A stretch of 21,339 nt of DNA from JBFISM01 sp041608535 (GCA_041608535.1 JBFISM010000055.1:1-21339), one strand, 5' to 3'. Counted from the first letter of the stretch, positions 1-8,263 are shown. The notes: generated by a model from the sequence alone, not told the origin. Made by a program: numbers and translations.

Positions 1-2
1 AG

Positions 3-1829
3 TTCCATGGTCCCGGGCTGGCCGACATGCCCGTCGCCAATCGAGCGACCATCGCCAACATGTGTCCCGAATACGGTGCCACGGTCGGATTTTTTCCGGT
101 CGACGAGCAGACGACGAGCTATCTCCGACTCACCGGTCGCTTCGCGGAGCTCGTCGAGACGGTCGAGCAATACTGCCGGATGCAGGGTCTGTGGCGGGAC
201 GACGACCGGCACATCGTCTACAGCTCGGAGCTGGAGCTCGACATGTCCTCGGTCGAGCCGTCGCTCGCCGGGCCGCGCCGTCCGCAGGATCGAATCGCCC
301 TCGGGCACATGCAACGTCAGTGGCGCCACGATCTCGAAAGCGGTCTGCGTCGCGAGGGGACCGAGGCGAGCGGACCGGTGCCCGTGGAGGTGGAAGGGGA
401 GACCTTCGACCTCGAGGACGGCGACGTCGTGATCGCCGCCATCACGTCGTGCACCAATACGTCCAATCCTGCAGTGATGGTTGGCGCCGGTCTGATTGCC
501 CGCAAGGCTCGCGAGCGCGGTCTCACTCGAAAGCCCTGGGTCAAGACCTCGCTGGCGCCCGGGTCGAAGGTGGTCACCCGCTATCTCGACGAAAGCGGGC
601 TCACCGAGGACCTCGAGGCGGTCGGGTTCTACACAGTCGGCTACGGATGCACCACCTGCATCGGCAACTCGGGTCCGTTGCCGGCGCCGATCTCCCAGGC
701 GATCCACGAGAACCACTTGGTGGTCGCATCTGTTCTCTCCGGCAACCGCAACTTCGAAGGAAGGATCTCGCCCGACGTGCGCGCCAACTATCTGGCGTCG
801 CCACCGTTGGTGGTGGCGTATGCGCTCGCCGGCAGTGTCGACATCGACCTCACCTCCGATCCCATCGGCCAAGACGGCGACGGCAACGATGTGTTCCTCG
901 CCGACATCTGGCCCAGCCAGGACGAGATCGACGCGATCGTCAACGAGTCGGTGCGCACGGATCAGTTCGACACCGAATACGCCGCGGTGTACCACGGCTC
1001 GGACGAGTGGCGAGCGGTGCCCGAGACGTCCAACCCGCTCTTCGAGTGGGACCCGGACAGCACGTACATCCAGGAACCACCGTTCTTCATCGAACTTGGT
1101 CCGGAGCCACAACCGTTGCGACCGATCACCGGAGCGAGGGTGTTGCTCAAGCTCGGCGATTCGATCACCACCGACCACATCAGCCCTGCCGGGTCGATCG
1201 CCGAGAAGTCCCCGGCGGGACAGTATTTGGTATCACACGGTGTGGAGCCGGCGGCGTTCAACAGCTACGGCTCCCGTAGAGGCAACGATCGGGTGATGAC
1301 ACGGGGGACGTTCGCCAACGTTCGCATCCGCAACCAGCTGGCACCGGGCACCGAAGGTGGCTGGACCACCGACTTACTCGACGGTGAGGTCAAGTCGGTC
1401 TTCGAGGCTTCGCTGCACTACAAGGAAGAAGGTGTGCCCTTGGTAGTGCTCGCCGGCCAGGACTACGGCATGGGTAGCTCACGTGACTGGGCAGCCAAAG
1501 GACCGTTCCTGCTCGGCGTGAAGGCTGCCATCTCCGAGACCATGGAGCGCATCCATCGCTCCAATCTGGTGATGATGGGCGTGCTCCCGCTGAACTTCAT
1601 GGAGGGAGAGTCGGCGGACAGCCTCGGACTCGATGGGACCGAGACGTACACCATCGACATCGCCGACGATCTACAACCACGCCAGCTCGTCCCGGTGACC
1701 GCCACCCGGTCGGACGGCAGCAGCATCGAGTTCATGACGGTGTGCCGCTGCGACACCGATGTCGAGGTCGAGTATCTGCGCCACGGCGGGATCCTCCACA
1801 TGGTGCTGCGACGCATGGCTGCGGGGTAG
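3..1829 (+). CDS. acnA: Aconitate hydratase (aconitase), 5'-truncated by window edge
   Basis: Aconitase interconverts citrate and isocitrate in the TCA cycle using a [4Fe-4S] cluster in the cytosol. The reading frame is open from base 3, so the N-terminus lies outside the window; an internal Met at base 27 is not the start. The three cluster-binding cysteines are visible: Cys codon 450-452 in a TSCTN motif, and Cys codons 648-650 and 657-659 in GYGCTTCIGN. The upstream text RATIANMCPEYGAT is typical of the AcnA/IRP branch. The C-terminal swivel domain has GQDYGMGSSRDWAAKG (around 1465-1512) and ends normally with a TAG stop. About 608 codons are present, against roughly 900 in full AcnA. A new start follows 7 bases downstream, so the next gene is probably co-transcribed. 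The family assignment is very secure; AcnA rather than AcnB follows from domain order and motifs. Confidence 0.96.
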   Translation, partial: FHGPGLADMPVANRATIANMCPEYGATVGFFPVDEQTTSYLRLTGRFAELVETVEQYCRMQGLWRDDDRHIVYSSELELDMSSVEPSLAGPRRPQDRIALGHMQRQWRHDLESGLRREGTEASGPVPVEVEGETFDLEDGDVVIAAITSCTNTSNPAVMVGAGLIARKARERGLTRKPWVKTSLAPGSKVVTRYLDESGLTEDLEAVGFYTVGYGCTTCIGNSGPLPAPISQAIHENHLVVASVLSGNRNFEGRISPDVRANYLASPPLVVAYALAGSVDIDLTSDPIGQDGDGNDVFLADIWPSQDEIDAIVNESVRTDQFDTEYAAVYHGSDEWRAVPETSNPLFEWDPDSTYIQEPPFFIELGPEPQPLRPITGARVLLKLGDSITTDHISPAGSIAEKSPAGQYLVSHGVEPAAFNSYGSRRGNDRVMTRGTFANVRIRNQLAPGTEGGWTTDLLDGEVKSVFEASLHYKEEGVPLVVLAGQDYGMGSSRDWAAKGPFLLGVKAAISETMERIHRSNLVMMGVLPLNFMEGESADSLGLDGTETYTIDIADDLQPRQLVPVTATRSDGSSIEFMTVCRCDTDVEVEYLRHGGILHMVLRRMAAG

Positions 1830-1836
1830 AACGACG

Positions 1837-2454
1837 ATGCGGCCGGCAGCGTTGATGCTGTTGGCGGAGGCCGAAGCGCTGCCGCCGATCCTACGGACGC
1901 TCGACGAGGCCGACTTCCACCTGCCCACCGTGCTGCCCGGATGGTCGGTGCGTGACGTCATCGCCCATTGCAGCGGTGCCATGCATCATGTGAGTGCGGG
2001 GACCGTGCATCGCTTCACCCCCGAGGACAATCAGGCAGATGTCGAGGCGCGTCGGGAGTGGCCGGTGGCGCAGCTGATCTCCGAGCTCACCGAGGGATAT
2101 CGCACCACCGCTGAGGCAATCGATGCTGCCGGGGGCCGGCTCGACGGGCTCGGGCTCGGCGAATGGCTGCACGGCGGCGACATCAGGCTGGCTTTGGGGC
2201 GCGACGACGCATACATCTCGCCTGGGGTCGAATACGCCATCGATCTCGTGGTGGAGCGCAGCGTCGCTCTCGGCGCACCTCAGCTGTCCGTCACCGTGGG
2301 GGCCCGGCGCATCGAGTTCGGCGTCGGCGACCCGATGGGGAGGTGCGAGACGACTCTCGCGGCATTCCTGCGACTCATTGCGGGCCGCAATCCCGATGCG
2401 GACAGCTATGTGCTCACCGGCGTCTCCCCGGGCGATCTGGTCCTGTTCTCGTGA
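1837..2454 (+). CDS. Maleylpyruvate isomerase-family (DinB-fold, mycothiol-type) protein
   Basis: A 205-residue protein with the N-terminal signature of the maleylpyruvate isomerase / DinB-like helical bundle family: LPGWSVRDVIAH at residues 33-44, followed by further histidines (H50, H51, H58) and by EWLHGGDIRLALG at 109-121. In family members such histidines bind a divalent metal, and the reactions often use mycothiol, the actinobacterial thiol. The C-terminal half (about 147-205) resembles the SCP-like tail of the family, with FLRLIAGR near 178-184. The ATG at 1837 is preferred over an upstream ATG at 1759 because the family fold starts here and the earlier start would overlap the aconitase gene by 71 bases. 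Its last codons overlap the next gene by 4 bases (GTGA), implying translational coupling. The substrate is unknown. Confidence 0.8.
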   Translation: MRPAALMLLAEAEALPPILRTLDEADFHLPTVLPGWSVRDVIAHCSGAMHHVSAGTVHRFTPEDNQADVEARREWPVAQLISELTEGYRTTAEAIDAAGGRLDGLGLGEWLHGGDIRLALGRDDAYISPGVEYAIDLVVERSVALGAPQLSVTVGARRIEFGVGDPMGRCETTLAAFLRLIAGRNPDADSYVLTGVSPGDLVLFS

Positions 2455-2993
2455 AGCGGGTCGCGGTGGTGGGCACCAGCGGCTCCGGCAAGTCGACATT
2501 CGGCCGCAAGCTCGCCGAGCATCTCGGTGTACTCGCGGTCGAGCTCGACGCCTTGCGACATCAGCCGGGCTGGACCGCCATGAGCGATGCAGAATTCCGC
2601 TCCTACACGACGGCGATCGCCGCCGAGGACGGCTGGGTGATCGAAGGAAACTACTCGATCGTGCGCGCCATCGTGTGGGGCAGAGCCGACACGGTCGTGT
2701 GGCTCGATCTCCCCAAGTGGCAGGTGATGCGCAGGGTCTCGGGGCGCACCCTGGGGAGGATCCTGGTGCGGCGTCCTCTGTGGCACGGCAACCGGGAGCG
2801 GGTGTCCAACCTCGTCAAGACCGTGCCCGCGGAGAACATAATCCTGTGGGCATGGTCGTCGTACGCCGAGAACGCCGAGACGTACTCACAGCTCATGACC
2901 GACCCGGCCTGGCAGCACCTCGCTTGGTATCGCCTCCGCTCTCCAGCGGAGATCCGGGCTCTTCTCGATGCGGTGGCGACGGTCGACGCCTGA
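2451..2993 (+). CDS. P-loop kinase-like protein (adenylate kinase / FlaR-type)
   Basis: A 180-residue P-loop NTPase. Walker A is GTSGSGKS at residues 8-15, immediately after the first beta strand. The rest has the layout of small nucleotide-kinase-like proteins annotated as adenylate kinases or 'DNA topology modulation' FlaR homologues: a lid-like ELDALRHQPGW segment, WVIEGNYS, VWLDLP and a late LWHGNRE motif. The start is GTG at 2451, overlapping the upstream stop in a GTGA junction; a longer reading frame from 2163 would run inside the previous gene and is rejected. The gene ends 4 bases before the oppositely oriented ispD stop. Substrate and role cannot be read from sequence; FlaR is a historical label and I would not transfer it. 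Confidence 0.8.
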   Translation: MKRVAVVGTSGSGKSTFGRKLAEHLGVLAVELDALRHQPGWTAMSDAEFRSYTTAIAAEDGWVIEGNYSIVRAIVWGRADTVVWLDLPKWQVMRRVSGRTLGRILVRRPLWHGNRERVSNLVKTVPAENIILWAWSSYAENAETYSQLMTDPAWQHLAWYRLRSPAEIRALLDAVATVDA

Positions 2994-2997
2994 CCGC

Positions 2998-3717
2998 TCA
3001 ATCGAGCCACCGCCCGTCGCCCCAGCTCGCCGCGAGCCGGTGGGCGATGTCGAGGTCGCTGCCGAAGGTGATCTTCAGGTTGCGCCGGTCGGCCGGCACG
3101 ATGGTGGGCGTGATGGCCGTGAACCGCACCACGGTGGCCGCGGTGTCCGCACCGTCGTATCCCTCGGCCCGTCCCCGCCGGTGGGCATCGAGCAGCTGGC
3201 GCGCGGCAAACGCCTGCGGGGTCTGCACGCTCCGCAGCGACCGCTTGTCGAGCGGGCGGGGGTCGGCGGTGACATCCCATATCGCATCCGTCGGCTCTCT
3301 CCCGGGAAGCGCACCGCCGTGCTGTGTGGCTGCCTCGATCACGGAGTCGAGCAAGGCGACCGTGAGGAAGGGGCGTGCGGCGTCATGGATCGCCACCACC
3401 TCGATCTCGCCGGCGCCGATCGGTGCGGCCAGTGCCTCCAACCCCGCCGCCTCCGATTCGGTCCTGGTGGACCCACCGGCGACGACGGACAGGGACAGGG
3501 ACGGCAGCGATGTCGTCGCCACGGCCCGAGCTCGTTCGCGCTCGCTCTCTCTGGCCACGATGACCACGTGCCCAACGGCTGCCGATCGTGCAGCGGCGTC
3601 GAGAGCCCACACCAGAATCGGGCGTCCGGAGAGGTCGGCGAAGACCTTGTCTCCCGAGTGACCGAAGCGACGGCCAACTCCGGCGGCGACCACGACGAAT
3701 GCGGCTCTTGGTGGCAT
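2998..3717 (-). CDS. ispD: 2-C-methyl-D-erythritol 4-phosphate cytidylyltransferase
   Basis: IspD joins CTP and methylerythritol 4-phosphate in the non-mevalonate isoprenoid pathway. The 239-residue product carries the nucleotide-binding AAGVGRRFG motif near the N-terminus followed by DKVFADLSGRPI, then AIHDAARPF in the middle, SVQTPQAF and the C-terminal KITFGSDLDIA segment, all in family order. I chose the ATG at 3717 rather than 3729: the TATGGT -10-like box at 3725-3730 would overlap the earlier start and sits 7 bases from the chosen ATG, which suggests a leaderless transcript. In many actinobacteria ispD lies between carD and ispF; here both are absent and the gene stands alone, convergent with the kinase-like gene and divergent from the membrane protein gene. 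Confidence 0.93.
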   Translation of the reverse strand: MPPRAAFVVVAAGVGRRFGHSGDKVFADLSGRPILVWALDAAARSAAVGHVVIVARESERERARAVATTSLPSLSLSVVAGGSTRTESEAAGLEALAAPIGAGEIEVVAIHDAARPFLTVALLDSVIEAATQHGGALPGREPTDAIWDVTADPRPLDKRSLRSVQTPQAFAARQLLDAHRRGRAEGYDGADTAATVVRFTAITPTIVPADRRNLKITFGSDLDIAHRLAASWGDGRWLD

Positions 3718-3724
3718 CGTCACG

Positions 3725-3730
3725 ACCATA
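3725..3730 (-). promoter_or_regulatory. Candidate -10 box of a leaderless ispD promoter
   Basis: On the minus strand the hexamer reads TATGGT (TAnnnT) and is followed by 7 bases and then the ispD ATG. This places the likely transcription start at or next to the start codon. No good -35 hexamer is visible, which is common for actinobacterial promoters. Confidence 0.4.
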
Positions 3731-3764
3731 CCCGTCCCTATGCTCCTTGCGGAGGGAGGGAGCT

Positions 3765-6008
3765 GTGGTGTACCGCACCAAGCGGGTTCGACACGACATC
3801 GACCTGAGTGGGCTCACGGAGCTCGTGGTGCACGGCGTGGGTGGCGCTTCGCCGGAGCAGGTGCTCGACGTGCCATACACCGAATGGGTGGCCGGCGACC
3901 TCACCGCCGGTTTCTTTGCCGCACCGCATCCTCCGACTGCCGGACCGTCGCGCCGCCGTGAGGTGTATTCATGGGGCGGGCTCACATCCCGCTCGGCGCT
4001 ACGGGCGCTGTGGCTCCTCCTCATTCCGTACGCCCTCGTCAACCTCGCCGGATGGATGGGGGAGAGGCGCGCTGCCCCAGCGGTGTCTGCGGTCGAGCGG
4101 GTGGGGGTGCTGACCCTGCGGCTGGCGGGGCTGGCTCTCACAGCCACAGCAACCTTCTTCGTAGCCGTGGCCGCCATCGATCTGTGGGCCTATCAATGCG
4201 GCTCGCGGCCTTGTGCCGAATCGGGCAAGATCATCGCCTGGCCGCTCAGCACCGACTTTGCCCAAAGCGGGTTGGGCAATCGCCTCGTCATCGGCGCCCT
4301 GGTCCCGATCGCAGCGATCTCACTCGTCGCCTGGCTGACTCGGCGGAGCCAGTCGTTCGCCCACCGGCGCAATCCCGTCATCCGCCCCGGCGACCTCCAC
4401 GATCCGGCTCTGCGCATTGGTCTGCAGGACGACAGGTTCTGGGACAGCCCGCATGTAGCCCATCGGCTCGGTCTGGCCCATACCGCCGTGGCAACGGCGA
4501 CCACGGGTCACGTACTCAGCCAGACTCTGGTCGGCATCGGGCTCGACATCGAGCTGTATCCCCCGACGTTCATCGCCCTGCTCGCCGGTTGCGCGGTTTT
4601 GGTCGGCTGGCTCGGTGTGCTCGGCGATCGCTGGTATTGGGGGGTGTTCTTGCTGGCCGGGGGTGCCTTGGCTGGTCTACTCGTGATCGCACTCGGTGCC
4701 GGCGGTATCGCCGACCAGGGGCGGGCACCGCTCGCCCGGACACTCGCCGGGCCGTTGTTCTGGGTGACCGTGCTGCTCATCATGCTGTTTGCAGTGATGC
4801 GGCTGTGGGTCACTCTCGGTGAGCCCGGAGGGATCACGTCACGGCGTCTGTTCAATGCCTTCGCCCCGGCGGCACTGGTGGTCATCGGCGTCATGGGCTA
4901 CACAGCGGTGGGCTCCGGCGGTCTCGTCCAACTCGCCAGGCTTCTCGGCAATGCCACCACGGCATCGCAATTCGCAACCCTGGACGCATCAGGACGCGAG
5001 GCGTCGATCGTCTACAGCGACGTCAACGGAGCCATCGCCGTCAACACAGTGATCGTGCTCGGCGTCCTCCTCATGGTGACGATCGGGTTTCTGTTCCTGG
5101 CGTGGCGGCGGCGCGAGCCCATCGATCAGATCGCCGGCGAGTACGCGAGGCAGGGCAGTGCGACCGATCCTTCCGATCCACTCGTCAGATCGTTGGTCGG
5201 GCGTATTCAGCGAGCCCGAGCGGTCGCCAAGATGACCGACTACGTCGCCGCCATCATCGGGCTGGCGGTGCTGGCACTCGTCCTCTCGGTGGTGATCGCG
5301 GTCGTGCGCGCAGGGGGCAACGTCGCCACGGCGCAGAGTGTGTTTCCGCGGTGGCAGCAGCCGGCATCGCTCGTGCTCAGCTTTCTCCCCATCGTGGCGT
5401 TGTTCTTGCTGAATCGCTCGGTGCGATCCGCCGGGTTGCGTCGCGGGCTCGGGATCCTGTGGGACGTTGCCACCTTCTGGCCGCGCTGGTTTCATCCCTT
5501 CGCTCCTCCGTCCTACGGCGAGCGCGCGGTACCTCAGCTGGCGCATCGCGTCGCCGCCATCCACGATGCGGCGGGCAGGGTCGTGCTGTCGGCGCACAGC
5601 CAGGGCTCCGTCGTGGCCGTGGCTGCGCTGCTCGTTCCCACTATGTCGCCGGCCCAACGCGGGAGCTGTGCGCTGCTCACCCATGGCTCCCCGCTCGGCC
5701 GCTTGTACACGCGGTTCTTCGACCGCTACTTCGACGAGACGACGCTGCGCCACCTCGCCACGTCCCTCAGCGAGGGCGGCCGGATCGGCTGGATCAATCT
5801 GTACCGCCCTACCGATTTCATCGGCGGACCGATCTTCGAAGCAAATCCTCCGCCGGGCTTCGTCGGCATCAGGCAGCTCGATCCCGAGACGCTCACCATC
5901 GTCCTCGGTGAGCCACTCCCGCAGCCCATGGTGCATTTCGGCTACTCGAGCACGGATTTGTACGATGCGGCGCTGGCACGCTTGGTGGCGGAGTGGTCCC
6001 CGTCCTGA
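3765..6008 (+). CDS. Multi-pass membrane protein with alpha/beta-hydrolase (lipase/PGAP1-like) signature
   Basis: About 747 residues. The N-terminal 30 residues are soluble and contain ELVVHGVGG, resembling the first strand and oxyanion turn of alpha/beta hydrolases. Residues of roughly 80-600 hold about ten hydrophobic spans, for example LWLLLIPYALVNLAGW, VTVLLIMLFAVM and AIIGLAVLALVLSVVIAVV. The C-terminal soluble part has LSAHSQGSVVAVAALL with S612 as the probable nucleophile; D684 (YRPTDFIGG) and H724 (MVHFGYSS) are candidate partners. The GTG at 3765 (or 3768) lies just after a strong GGAGGGAGGG Shine-Dalgarno sequence at 3751-3760; an ATG-led extension from 3588 would run antisense through ispD and is rejected. 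A serine hydrolase acting at the membrane is inferred; the substrate is unknown. It is flanked by divergent ispD and convergent sufR-like genes, so it is probably monocistronic. Confidence 0.75.
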   Translation: MVYRTKRVRHDIDLSGLTELVVHGVGGASPEQVLDVPYTEWVAGDLTAGFFAAPHPPTAGPSRRREVYSWGGLTSRSALRALWLLLIPYALVNLAGWMGERRAAPAVSAVERVGVLTLRLAGLALTATATFFVAVAAIDLWAYQCGSRPCAESGKIIAWPLSTDFAQSGLGNRLVIGALVPIAAISLVAWLTRRSQSFAHRRNPVIRPGDLHDPALRIGLQDDRFWDSPHVAHRLGLAHTAVATATTGHVLSQTLVGIGLDIELYPPTFIALLAGCAVLVGWLGVLGDRWYWGVFLLAGGALAGLLVIALGAGGIADQGRAPLARTLAGPLFWVTVLLIMLFAVMRLWVTLGEPGGITSRRLFNAFAPAALVVIGVMGYTAVGSGGLVQLARLLGNATTASQFATLDASGREASIVYSDVNGAIAVNTVIVLGVLLMVTIGFLFLAWRRREPIDQIAGEYARQGSATDPSDPLVRSLVGRIQRARAVAKMTDYVAAIIGLAVLALVLSVVIAVVRAGGNVATAQSVFPRWQQPASLVLSFLPIVALFLLNRSVRSAGLRRGLGILWDVATFWPRWFHPFAPPSYGERAVPQLAHRVAAIHDAAGRVVLSAHSQGSVVAVAALLVPTMSPAQRGSCALLTHGSPLGRLYTRFFDRYFDETTLRHLATSLSEGGRIGWINLYRPTDFIGGPIFEANPPPGFVGIRQLDPETLTIVLGEPLPQPMVHFGYSSTDLYDAALARLVAEWSPS

Positions 6009-6047
6009 CCGGAGGGCACGTCGGGGCGGCCGGACATCCTCAGCGGC

Positions 6048-6767
6048 TCAGAACTCGGTGATACAGACCTCGTCGGGTGTGCGGCGTGGGGTGAGCGCCA
6101 CCGAGATCGCAACATCTCCGGCGAGTCCGCGCACGATGCCCTTGTCGAGCCGGCAGACGATCTCCTGGTGCCCGTCGGCCGTAGCGGCGAACGGGCAGCT
6201 CGATGTGATCAGATTCTGGTCGGTGGTGCTGCCCGTCGTCTCGAAGCCGAGTCCGAGCATCGCCTGGACGACGAGCGAGATCGTCCCGTCCGTGTCATGC
6301 GATGTCACCCCCATGTCGGCCGCCAGCTGGCGGCCGTACTCCCTACCGACCTCTTCGGCGAGCTCGCCGGCCCTGATCGGGTCGATTCGCTCCAGCGTTC
6401 GCACCAGCAACTCGGCGAGCAACTCGTAGCGACGCTGCGGAAACTGCAAGGACACCTCTCTGGCCGTGGGCTCGTAGTGCTTGGCCGGACGGCCGGCGCC
6501 GGGGCCGGATTTCTTACCCCGGCGGCGGTGCGCCACTCTCAGCCAGCCGTCGGCGACGAGCTTGTCCAGATGGTGGCGAGCCACGTTCGGGTGCAGCCCG
6601 AACGACGCAGCAACATCCCCTACGGTGACCGGTGCCTCGGCTCCCCGGACAGCGAGGAAGATGCCGCGTCGCGTTGGGTCGCCCAACGATGCAGTGAGGG
6701 CGCCCAGCTCCTCGTTGAAGGCAACGGTCGCCGGTGTGGCCGCTGGGGCGATGTCCATCGTGTCCAT
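6048..6767 (-). CDS. SufR-like winged-helix regulator with C-terminal cysteine cluster
   Basis: A 239-residue predicted transcription factor. The N-terminal third has an ArsR-type winged helix (ALTASLGDPTRRGIFLAV, then VGDVAASFGLHPNVARHHL as the helix-turn-helix, and a basic wing rich in Arg/Lys). The C-terminal part has three cysteines at about residues 191, 205 and 235 (C-X13-C-X29-C), similar to the Fe-S binding arrangement of SufR, a sensor of Fe-S cluster status that represses suf genes. The ATG at 6767 is chosen because GAGGAA lies 8 bases upstream (6776-6781); the longer frame from 6842 would cover the shared promoter. It diverges from mrp, an Fe-S carrier gene, which supports a role in Fe-S homeostasis. 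It could instead sense another signal through the same cysteines. Confidence 0.8.
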   Translation of the reverse strand: MDTMDIAPAATPATVAFNEELGALTASLGDPTRRGIFLAVRGAEAPVTVGDVAASFGLHPNVARHHLDKLVADGWLRVAHRRRGKKSGPGAGRPAKHYEPTAREVSLQFPQRRYELLAELLVRTLERIDPIRAGELAEEVGREYGRQLAADMGVTSHDTDGTISLVVQAMLGLGFETTGSTTDQNLITSSCPFAATADGHQEIVCRLDKGIVRGLAGDVAISVALTPRRTPDEVCITEF

Positions 6768-6823
6768 GGGGCTGGTTCCTCGAAATCCGGGCGCGTAGCT
6801 GCGGACGTAGAGTGCCGCCTCCT

Positions 6824-6853
6824 CACTATAGTTTCTAAGCACTATCGAGATAG
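6824..6853. promoter_or_regulatory. Palindromic operator/promoter shared by sufR-like gene and mrp
   Basis: This AT-rich block contrasts with the GC-rich surroundings. It contains a perfect 8-bp palindrome ACTATAGT (6825-6832), which offers a TATAGT -10 box on both strands. It also has two CACTAT direct copies (6824-6829 and 6840-6845), an inverted pair ATAGT-N8-ACTAT (6828-6845), and CTATC-GA-GATAG (6842-6853). The overlapping symmetric elements suggest an operator for the divergent SufR-like regulator, controlling itself and mrp. Binding is inferred. Confidence 0.55.
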
Positions 6854-6862
6854 GAGTTAGCC

Positions 6863-7960
6863 TTGGTCGATGTCGCCGCCGTTCGCGAGGCCGTGGGTCG
6901 GGTGCAAGACCCGGAGATCCACCGCTCGATCGAAGAGCTCAACATGCTTCGCCGCCTCGACGTCGACGACGCAGGGACCGTGTCGGTGCTGGTCGCCCTC
7001 ACCATCCCCGGCTGCCCGCTGAAGGACAAGCTGACGGCCGACGTCACCGCCGCCGCCCGCTCCGTGCCGGGGGTGACCTCCGTGTCCGTCGAGTTCACGG
7101 TGATGACCGATGAGGAGCGCAATGCACTCGTTGCGGACGTGCGGGGGACACCAGCCCGCGAGATCACCGTCGGCAAGCCGGGGTCCCCGACGCGAGTGAT
7201 CTCGGTGGCCTCCGGCAAGGGAGGGGTGGGCAAGTCGTCGGTGACCGCCAACCTGGGCGTGGCGCTGGCCCGGCTCGGCCGGACCGTTGGCATCATCGAT
7301 GCGGATGTGTGGGGCTTCTCCATACCGAAGATGCTGGGGATCGACCGGGCGCCCACCGTCGTGGAGGAGACGCTGTTCCCGCCAGAGATCCACGGGGTCC
7401 GGGTGATGTCGATGGACTACTTCGTCCGAGCCGATCAAGCCGTGATCTGGCGGGGCCCCATGCTCCACAAAGCGATGGAGCAGTTCCTCGCCGACGTCCA
7501 CTGGGCCGATCCCGATTATCTGCTCATCGACATGCCGCCGGGCACCGGCGACATCGCCATCTCGATGTCCCAGTTCCTGCCCCGAGCCCAGGCAATGGTG
7601 GTCACGACGCCCCAGATCACCGCGCAGCGGGTGGCCAAGCGCGCCGGCCTCATGGCCCGCAAGGTGAACCAAGAGGTGATGGGTGTCGTGGAGAACATGT
7701 CGTGGTTCACCGGGGACGACGGGAAGCGCTACCCCATCTTTGGCGAGGGCGGTGGAGAGAAACTCGCCACGGAGCTCGAGGTACCGCTGCTCGGCAAGAT
7801 TCCGCTCGTGCCCGCCTTGCGAGAAGGCGCCGATCGAGGCCTCCCCGTGACGATCGCCGATCCAGGTGGTGAGGCAGCCCGGGCGTTCGAAGCACTGGCG
7901 ACGGCCGTGGAGGCCCGCAAACCGCGGGTGCGCACCCACCCGGAGCTCATCGTCAGGTGA
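6863..7960 (+). CDS. mrp: Mrp/ApbC-type Fe-S cluster carrier ATPase
   Basis: A 365-residue protein with an N-terminal MIP18/DUF59 domain (about 1-90, including the conserved IPGCPLKD with C51) and a C-terminal ParA/MinD-like ATPase. The deviant Walker A is SGKGGVGKSS at 117-126, and DMPPGTGD follows around residues 224-231. Mrp/ApbC proteins carry and transfer [4Fe-4S] clusters to target apoproteins. The segment after ENMSWF lacks the CxxC pair of E. coli Mrp and reads TGDDGKRYPIFG. The start is TTG at 6863, supported by AGGAG at 6852-6856 six bases upstream. The gene diverges from a SufR-like regulator and its stop overlaps the DUF3107 start by 4 bases, so those two are probably translated together. 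Confidence 0.93.
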   Translation: MVDVAAVREAVGRVQDPEIHRSIEELNMLRRLDVDDAGTVSVLVALTIPGCPLKDKLTADVTAAARSVPGVTSVSVEFTVMTDEERNALVADVRGTPAREITVGKPGSPTRVISVASGKGGVGKSSVTANLGVALARLGRTVGIIDADVWGFSIPKMLGIDRAPTVVEETLFPPEIHGVRVMSMDYFVRADQAVIWRGPMLHKAMEQFLADVHWADPDYLLIDMPPGTGDIAISMSQFLPRAQAMVVTTPQITAQRVAKRAGLMARKVNQEVMGVVENMSWFTGDDGKRYPIFGEGGGEKLATELEVPLLGKIPLVPALREGADRGLPVTIADPGGEAARAFEALATAVEARKPRVRTHPELIVR

Positions 7961-8214
7961 CCGGCAGCGATATGGCAGACACGACAAAGATCCGCATCGG
8001 TCTCGAAGGAGCGCGCGAGTTGGAGCTCGACACCCACGATCCCGAAGCCGTCCGTTCGTCGTTGCTGGCCGCGCTCGAGGACCACGAGACGATCGTCTGG
8101 GTGAGTGACGCCAAAGGCAACCAGTTCGGCCTGGTCACTTCGCGGCTCGCCTTCGTGGAGATCGAAGCGTCGCCCGGCCCCTCCGGGGTCGGTTTCAACA
8201 TCGCAGCTGAATGA
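7957..8214 (+). CDS. DUF3107 family protein
   Basis: A small protein of 85 residues (80 if translation starts at the in-frame ATG at 7972). It matches the actinobacterial DUF3107 pattern: a first strand KIRIGLEGARELEL, a central helix, and the closing FGLVTSRLAFVEIE segment. The GTG at 7957 shares a GTGA overlap with the mrp stop, so translational coupling favours it, whereas the start of the conserved region favours 7972. No catalytic motif is visible and the function of the family is not established. Coupling to mrp hints at an Fe-S or general housekeeping context, but that is only inference from position. Confidence 0.8.
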   Translation: MTGSDMADTTKIRIGLEGARELELDTHDPEAVRSSLLAALEDHETIVWVSDAKGNQFGLVTSRLAFVEIEASPGPSGVGFNIAAE

Positions 8215-8263
8215 GCCCAAGCCCCTTCGCTTCGGCCCCGAAGGGCCGGCGTCTCTGGGCTCA
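8212..8263. terminator. Bidirectional hairpin between DUF3107 gene and whiB
   Basis: An outer perfect 8-bp stem, TGAGCCCA (8212-8219) with TGGGCTCA (8256-8263), contains the stop codons of both convergent genes. An inner 7-bp stem, CCCTTCG (8223-8229) with CGAAGGG (8239-8245), sits within it. There is no long T tract, as is usual in GC-rich actinobacteria. It probably ends transcription from both sides. Confidence 0.6.

Noticed and set aside
1759..1836. Upstream start for the maleylpyruvate isomerase-family gene
   Set aside because: It overlaps the aconitase gene by 71 bases and adds Ser/Cys-rich residues outside the family fold.
6768..6842. Longer SufR-like protein starting at 6842
   Set aside because: The extra 25 codons lie over the shared promoter palindromes, and the ATG at 6767 has a well-spaced GAGGAA.
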